Shown here: piece by piece, positions 58,987 through 64,000 of the stretch | Numbering within the stretch: position 1 is the first letter of the stretch | Layout of the letters: each line of letters begins with the position of its first letter | From: Phlebiopsis flavidoalba | Lineage: Eukaryota; Basidiomycota; Agaricomycetes; Polyporales; Phanerochaetaceae | Direction of reading: 5' to 3' | Assembly (NCBI GenBank): GCA_035772785.1 | Contig: JAOCPU010000079.1 | Span: 34,617-98,616, forward strand | DNA: 64,000 nucleotides | Notes under the pieces: model-generated | Told to the model about the DNA's origin: nothing | The model's database searches: none | What the model saw: only the letters and a program-made list of their open reading frames with translations | Program-made: the position numbers and the translations under genes

Positions 58987-60740
58987 GTGGTAGAGGCCAT
59001 GGGCAAGTGCGTGGCAGAGAAATTTGGTGAAAAGCGTGGACCGGAGAGGCGGGGGAAGGGTCGTGGAAGAGGGCGTGGAAGAGGGCGTGGAAGAGGGCGT
59101 GGAAGAGGTCACAAAAGAGGAAATGGAAGGGTTCATGAAGAAGACTATGGCTCAGAAGAAAAGTCCAGGTACGTCAAATCTGGGCACGTCATTCTTACCA
59201 TCTAAAACCTGGTATGTTTTTAGTAGGCAGTGAGACTCTTCCACAAGAGCCTGAAAATTCCTTAGTGGAAAGTGTTGATACACCAACAACTCATTCTCTA
59301 TTGAAAAAAGCCGCTTGACCACGGAAGACTGGTATAAATCTAAGCGGCACAACAAAGACGAGCTATATGCCAGTTACGTTAAAGCAGGCAAGAAATGGCT
59401 AGAAGACTGGGTAAAAGAGGATACAACAGAGCAAGAAGGTGTGATCATTCATTTTCTCTGATAAACCAATTCACTTAGTGTTTGCAGATTCAGAGCAGGA
59501 ACGGAGACAGCCGTGCTTGCTTTTCCGGAGCTTTTGACAAAATTAGGAGAGCATACCCCCACTGTTCTCCTGTCTATACCTTGCCTACAAATGTGAACAC
59601 CAAGGGCTTGGATTTTCTACTGCTGAAGGAGTGCGTTCAGCTTTCAAGAACTATTTTGAGATGTACGTCATCTATATAATTGGAACAAGATTTTTATTAA
59701 ATATGCAATACTTAGGGTCCTAGGCAGCCAAGGAGATAGCTGGACATTCGACCCTCACACACAGAAATGGAGCGGAAACCCCAGTATTCCAGTTTCCCAA
59801 TTCAAGGCCTACTTCGAATCACTGAAAAACAGAAGTAACCCCGCCTCAGTATAACGGTTCAGTAGGCGTTACCTATGCTTCCAAAAGACCTCGCAATTAT
59901 TCATGCTTGGCTTTGTACAAGTGAAGCAGAAAACCTCCTTGGTAAAACACGCTGCCTTTACTTCAAGGCATTTTCATCCTTGGCCATCGTGTTATGGACA
60001 CGGTATGTGTTAAACCATCTGACAGTAACCATGTTACTGACAATAGATTACAGAAATGATGAACTGATTAATTTACAGTTTCAAGCATATCCAGTTTGAT
60101 CTATTATCACAAACAGGAAATGTCTATCATAAAGTCAGTCTCATTTTCCGCAAAACTAACAAGGATCCCACGAAAGGCAAGTCCATCTGATTTATTTTCA
60201 TAAATAACTTGTAATATTATACTAACGCTTACGCACAGGCCAAGACTACTTTCTTCCACCTGATCTTAGCATCCTGAAATGAATGCCTTTTACCATCTTA
60301 TATCTTGGCGTCGATCTGGCGTCATCATTTTTGCAAGCATTGCTAAGACCGAGGTTCCCTCTTTTCTGAGACGACTTTCGTTTCTCCTGCGATTGCGTCT
60401 ACTGGCCAGCTCAAGTTCGAGATAAGCAATGAACCGATCATCGTGTTCGAAGTGTGCTTTTTGGATATTGTGGTGGAACAATCTGGCGTACTTGCTGGAC
60501 GGAGCGGCAAATTCACCACTCATTGTTTCCGACGCGGAGGAGCTCAATATCGCTTTATGTGGGACGAGAGAAAATGGAGCTTAAGGTGGGTAAAATGGTG
60601 GGGTGTTGGTCATCAAACGAGAACGTAAGTGTTTTTTGACTATATTTCCAAAATACTCAATTTATTATACTAAGGTCGGCACTATCATCATGCGCTATTT
60701 GCTTGATGAGCTAATGAGCTATGAAGAAGGTTTCTCCTGA
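58987..60740 (+). CDS. Crypton tyrosine recombinase, broken
   Basis: N-terminal region with a Glu/Val or Gly/Arg repeat (depending on frame), then 'KSKRHNKDELYASYVKAGKK' and 'WLEDWVKEDTTEQE', and a core-binding-like segment 'GFSTAEGVRSAFKNYFE' and 'SWTFDPHTQKWSGNPSIPVS'. Catalytic domain: 'KTRCLYFKAFSSLAIVLWTR' joined over an intron to 'NDELINLQF' (box I Arg), 'LLSQTGNVYHKVSLIFRKTN' (Lys beta-hairpin region), 'GKFTTHCFRRGGAQYRFMWD' (His-x-x-Arg), 'WVKWWG' and, after another intron, 'TIMRYLLDELMSYEEGF' (candidate nucleophile Tyr). It would cut and rejoin DNA at the element's target. Several stops and shifts break the frame near 59320, 59590 and 60270-60330. Confidence 0.75.
59061..59112 (+). 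repeat. 12-bp minisatellite
   Basis: The unit GGAAGAGGGCGT is repeated about four times. Depending on frame it encodes Gly-Arg or Glu-Glu-Gly-Val repeats in the N-terminal part of the recombinase. Confidence 0.75.
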
Positions 60741-61083
60741 TATTCTTGATGGAAGATCGTGCATCAGATCGCCATGAAACATTCATTGGGAAGGCATCCT
60801 ACTCAAGCCACTCCTGCGCAGCATGATTCTTCAGAATTTGTTCCGACGTAATGACCTCTTGGAATTTCAAACAAGGTTTAATCCACAGTATCAACCCTCT
60901 ATTCTAACTCCTCAGCAGTTTTCGATGACTTCTAGTGGTAGCCAAACACCTAGAAGTCCATAGCCAGATCCTCCTTGTACGTTATTATTGTCCAAAGCTC
61001 AAATATTATTCCAAATTTAGTATCTGATATACTTCCCAGATTTCCCTCACCTTGCAACTCCTGTTTCTACATCTAAAGCTGGC

Positions 61084-61680
61084 CCTAGCTCTACATGGAC
61101 TACAAGTATCTCTATCAACAACTAGTAGTTCACTGGTTGAACCACACCCAGGATTACAGATTCCATACAATTACCTCCACTTCCACCTCCTTCCAACGCC
61201 TCCATCACATTAGACTACACCGTTACCGCAACTTGCAGAATATTGCGATCCTGAACGATCCTCACCACACATCATCACATATCTGCATTATCCGAAATAA
61301 TACTTCCAACTATAGCTGCTACAATCCTCCATCCTACTCCAATCGTGCTCGGCGACAATTTTCTCCAGTTCGTATTCCCCTACTACGCGAAGCTTAGATG
61401 ATGCCTTAGCCTACTGGCAGCATGGAGAAACCACAAAAGGGGCTTACCAGTACCATTGAAGAAATGGGTAGAGCTATATCAACCAGGAGAATACCGGAGT
61501 GAGGCTCAAAAGTTTACAATGATCAAAGCACGTAGTGGAGGAGTATGAGATTGAATGTGGAGGCAATGCTGAGGAGTTTGAAAAGCGGTTTCCAGATCTT
61601 CGTAACCAGTGGACAAAACTTGTTAAGAAAGTCAAGAGAAGTACGGATAGCACGTGGTGGTTTTCTATGTCTAGGTCCAA
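61084..61680 (+). CDS. GCR1_C-type DNA-binding domain of the Crypton
   Basis: After a Ser/Thr/Pro-rich linker the sequence encodes 'SLDDALAYWQHGETTKGAYQ', 'YRSEAQKFTMIKHVVEEYEI' (in part shifted) and 'CGGNAEEFEKRFPDLRNQWT', ending 'KLVKKVR' with 'VRIARGG'. The pattern W-x-x-G...L-x-x-W...Y-R-S-E-A-x-K...V-x-E-E-Y...F-E-x-R-F-P-x-L matches the GCR1_C domain found in CryptonF proteins and related fungal DNA-binding proteins. It probably forms one polypeptide with the recombinase upstream, joined through introns, and would position it on DNA. Two or three frame changes are present. Confidence 0.7.
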
Positions 61681-62060
61681 GCGGTAATTATATAGTTTTC
61701 GTATGTGTTCAAGTATTGTACTTAGCCTGATAGATACTATTGTGTAATATTGTGACATTCTGAAGGATATGGAAACTGTCATGACAGGGTCATGGCAATA
61801 TTTGACAGTACTGGCCTATATGTCACAATAAAATGGAATGTGAATATGTCAAATCACCACAGTCGTTGGCCAATATGATTAAACAGTGACATCGTGTAAA
61901 TTCTGAACCTGCTAAGCTAGCGTTCTCATGGCAGGATATGCACATAGTTGCGTCTCAATTTATCATCTCATTTACAAAAATTTACACTAGTGTAGTGAAC
62001 ATTTTACGGTTGGAATAGTGTAATATGTTTGTTACAAAACACTTTCAACTATATGTCATA

Positions 62061-62861
62061 GGTTTACACTTGTAAAGTGTCAGGATGATTTTTTTAAAAA
62101 AGAGAAATGCATGAAAACTCATGAGAAGCTGCTCACTACTTCTTAGGAAATATATGAATGCCTCTGAACTTGTGCTACATGTGATATAATTTACACATGA
62201 GATTCATGTCAGAAAGTGACACATATGCTATAGTGTCATTAATGACAGTGAAGCCTAGTGTCATTAAATGACAGTGAAGTCCAGTGTCATTAAATGACAG
62301 TGAAGTCCAGTGTCATTAAATGACGGTGAAGTCCAGTGTCAGATGTATACACTTGTAAAGTGTCAAGATGATTTTTATAAAAAAGAGAAATGCATAGAAC
62401 TCATGAGAAGCTGCTCACCATCTCTTAGGAAGTTATGAATGCCTCTGAACTTGTGCTGCATGTGATATATTACACATGAGATTCATGTCAGAAAGTGACA
62501 CATATGCTATAGTGTCCATTAAATGACGGTGAAGTCCAGTGTCAGATGTATACACTTGTAAAGTGTCAAGATAATTTTTTTTAAAAAAGGAGAAATGCAT
62601 GAAACTCATGAAAAGCTGCTCACCCACCTTTTAGGAAATTATGAATGCCTCTGAACTTGTGCTACATGTGATATAATTACACTTGAGATCCAGGTCAGGA
62701 ATTGACACATATGCTATAGTGTCATTAAATGACAGTGAATGTGATATAATTTACACTTGAGATTTAGGTCAGAGAGACTGACACATATCTCATAGTGTCA
62801 ATAGATAACAGTAAAGTTCTGTGTCACAAGATATACACTTGCAAAGTGTTGAAAGAGCGAG
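62061..62861. repeat. Tandem satellite with nested palindromes
   Basis: Three full units and one partial unit: 62061-62345 (285 bp), 62346-62548 (203 bp), 62549-62737 (189 bp) and 62738-62861. Each starts with the palindrome ACACTTGTAAAGTGT and contains TGACAC...GTGTCA and TGTCATTAAATGACA. Unit 1 is longer because a 26-bp subunit (TGTCATTAAATGACAGTGAA plus six bases) is repeated four times at 62233-62340. No reading frame is preserved. It could be a satellite, the tail of the neighbouring transposon or a tandem MITE. Confidence 0.85.
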
Positions 62862-63173
62862 GTAGAATAATGAGCACATCTTGGCATGCTAAGCGCTGGA
62901 TGACTAAGCAATTGATTTGGCTAGCGCTTGTCAAAGTTTGTCAGACCTCTCCTTAGCCGTCATCATCTCACGCTTACTCTATTGCTTCTCTGGTTAAGAG
63001 TTGAAGTTTAACTCCCTCTGATGGCTTTGACCTAAAACCCAAACTGCTACCTTGAAGAGCAATGACATCAAACGCTTGAAGAAAGCATTGCAAACCCATG
63101 AAAAGCTGTCAGTTAATAAGATCCGCCACGGTGTGTTCTTTTTTCTTCGTAATATAATGATAGTTATAATTGA

Positions 63174-63386
63174 ATGGATTCAGACTATATTGCTTCTGCC
63201 TTACAGGAAAAGATCAACACCTTGAAAAAGGCAATGCTGAAAGAAGAGGAAAGCGAAAGAGAGGGACCTGTTGTCAAAGCGACCTCGTGGTATGTAACTG
63301 TAATATTGAGAAACATTATCAGCTTGTTGATATATTTACTTCTAGTTAATAACACTTCTACCGAGGATGAAGCTCTATTTGGTTGA
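63174..63386 (+). CDS. Short charged helical protein fragment
   Basis: The frame begins 'MDSDYIASALQEKINTLKKA' and continues with a Lys/Glu-rich helix. A GT at 63290 and an AG near 63345 could splice it to 'NNTSTEDEALFG'. No domain recognised. It may be the N-terminal exon of another transposon gene whose later exons carry the Gln/Pro repeat at 63714-63949, or chance. Confidence 0.25.
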   Translation: MDSDYIASALQEKINTLKKAMLKEEESEREGPVVKATSWYVTVILRNIISLLIYLLLVNNTSTEDEALFG

Positions 63387-63437
63387 AAAGCTCTACACAG
63401 TACGTTGAAAATGATATATACATCTGTTATCAAACTA

Positions 63438-63484
63438 TACCGTCAAATGCCACATGTATTTATTCATGTGGCATTTTGACGGTA
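63438..63484. repeat. Long hairpin (inverted repeat with 8-base loop)
   Basis: Arms TACCGTCAAATGCCACATG (63438-63456) and CATGTGGCATTTTGACGGTA (63465-63484) pair perfectly apart from one extra T in the right arm; the loop is TATTTATT. Another copy of the sequence TGTCAAAATGCGATAT follows at 63494. The structure resembles a tiny foldback element or regulatory hairpin. Confidence 0.75.
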
Positions 63485-63713
63485 TGGAAAATATGTCAAA
63501 ATGCGATATATATTACTAAACTGTCACAGATTAACAGTTTCTGATTCTGTTAAAGTATGATAGCAGGTCTTAGTGTGTCTAATTTGGACAACACGTGTAT
63601 ATCGTCATTATATGACACATTTTATATTGTTGCAATTCTACAAACGTAAAATCCATAATACTAAATTAATTATTTCTAGATTCCTTCAACGCCTCCTCCT
63701 GAGGCTCCTCAGC

Positions 63714-63949
63714 CTCAGGACCATGCTCAGCCAGAGCAGCAGGAGTCTGTCAGGAGACCATTGCTCCCAGCAGTATCGACGCAAGTAATCTCAGGACCAA
63801 TGCTGCACCCCGAGCCGAGAGGAGTCTCAGGAGCCATGCTCAGCCAAGAGCAGCAAGGGTCTCCAGGACCATTGTCTCAGCCATGAGCAGCAAGTGATCT
63901 CAGGACCATGCTCAGCCGCAGAGCAGCAGGGGTCTCAGGATAGTTGAAT
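63714..63949 (+). repeat. 33-36-bp minisatellite, coding type
   Basis: About six degenerate copies of a unit that begins CTCAGGACCATGCTCAGCCA and ends in AGCAGCAGGAGT. One frame gives repeats of about 11 residues such as 'SQDHAQPEQQE'. Length differences between units (33-43 bp) break the frame, so either the repeat is non-coding now or indels have been introduced. Confidence 0.7.
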
Positions 63950-64000
63950 GTTTGTGGTGTTAATAATCACAATATCCTTTTATTCAGATTTTAAAGATTA

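Larger units (their letters stand above)
58940..61690 (+). mobile_element. Crypton-like tyrosine-recombinase transposon
   Basis: The element encodes a tyrosine recombinase (catalytic Arg, His-x-x-Arg and Tyr boxes all visible) followed by a GCR1_C-type DNA-binding domain, the arrangement of fungal CryptonF elements. It has no reverse transcriptase and I saw no terminal inverted repeats or long terminal repeats, as expected for Cryptons. The surrounding DNA is much richer in A and T than the housekeeping block to its left. Boundaries are approximate: the left end lies somewhere after 58660 and the right end before the satellite at 62061. Frame changes suggest an inactive or imperfectly sequenced copy. 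Confidence 0.75.

Noticed and set aside
62061..62861. CRISPR-like array
   Set aside because: The context is eukaryotic; the repeats are directly adjacent long units with no unique spacers, so this is a satellite.

Overview
The window looks like nuclear DNA of a filamentous basidiomycete, most likely an agaricomycete. Introns are short (about 50-70 bp, GT...AG), genes sit close together on both strands, and the families present are typical of that group: BTB proteins of the agaricomycete type, a fungal DUF2235 hydrolase, short-chain dehydrogenase paralogs, a TRAPP subunit, RER1, and a fungal Crypton with a tyrosine recombinase and a GCR1_C domain. No rRNA, tRNA or CRISPR array was found.

Layout. 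1-8.6 kb is gene-poor and decayed, with one arm of a dispersed inverted repeat and remnants of an ankyrin-associated protein. 8.7-12.7 kb holds an aldo-keto reductase (-) and an NADP-dependent medium-chain oxidoreductase (+) lacking its N-terminus. 12.7-16 kb is GC-rich with no gene I can defend. 16-18.3 kb encodes a long disordered protein. 18.85-34.2 kb is a segmentally duplicated area: two direct copies (about 3.4 kb each, about 11 kb apart) of a membrane/coiled-coil gene followed by a BTB gene, plus a third BTB 5' fragment. Between the copies lies a DUF2235 hydrolase gene that runs, through an in-frame intron, into a seven-repeat WD40 propeller. 34.4-43.9 kb carries three paralogous short-chain dehydrogenases, each with a TATA-like box 30-50 bp upstream of its start. 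Among them are a mitochondrial ABC1/UbiB-type kinase-like gene, an isoprenylcysteine methyltransferase-like remnant and a small acidic RING protein. 44.2-58 kb is a conserved housekeeping block: a multipass membrane protein, a Tda10-type kinase, RER1, a steroid 5-alpha-reductase-family protein, a DXD glycosyltransferase and TRAPPC11. 58-64 kb is AT-rich: a Crypton-like transposon, a palindrome-rich tandem satellite, a long hairpin and a coding-type minisatellite.

Frameshifts. Almost every recognisable gene needs one or more small indels to read through, and several lie in A, T or G runs. RING and the front of the Tda10 gene are clean, and SDR3 needs only one base removed. Uncorrected long-read indels explain most of this in the housekeeping block. 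True decay is more likely in 1-8 kb and in the duplicated BTB copies. Coordinates of broken genes are therefore envelopes, and exon borders are given only where I could check phase.

Functional grouping. RER1, TRAPPC11 and the glycosyltransferase all belong to the early secretory pathway. The SDR paralogs, aldo-keto reductase and MDR enzyme are redox enzymes of unknown substrate. The DUF2235-WD40 fusion has an effector-plus-repeat-sensor layout that resembles fungal NLR-like proteins but has no visible NTPase.
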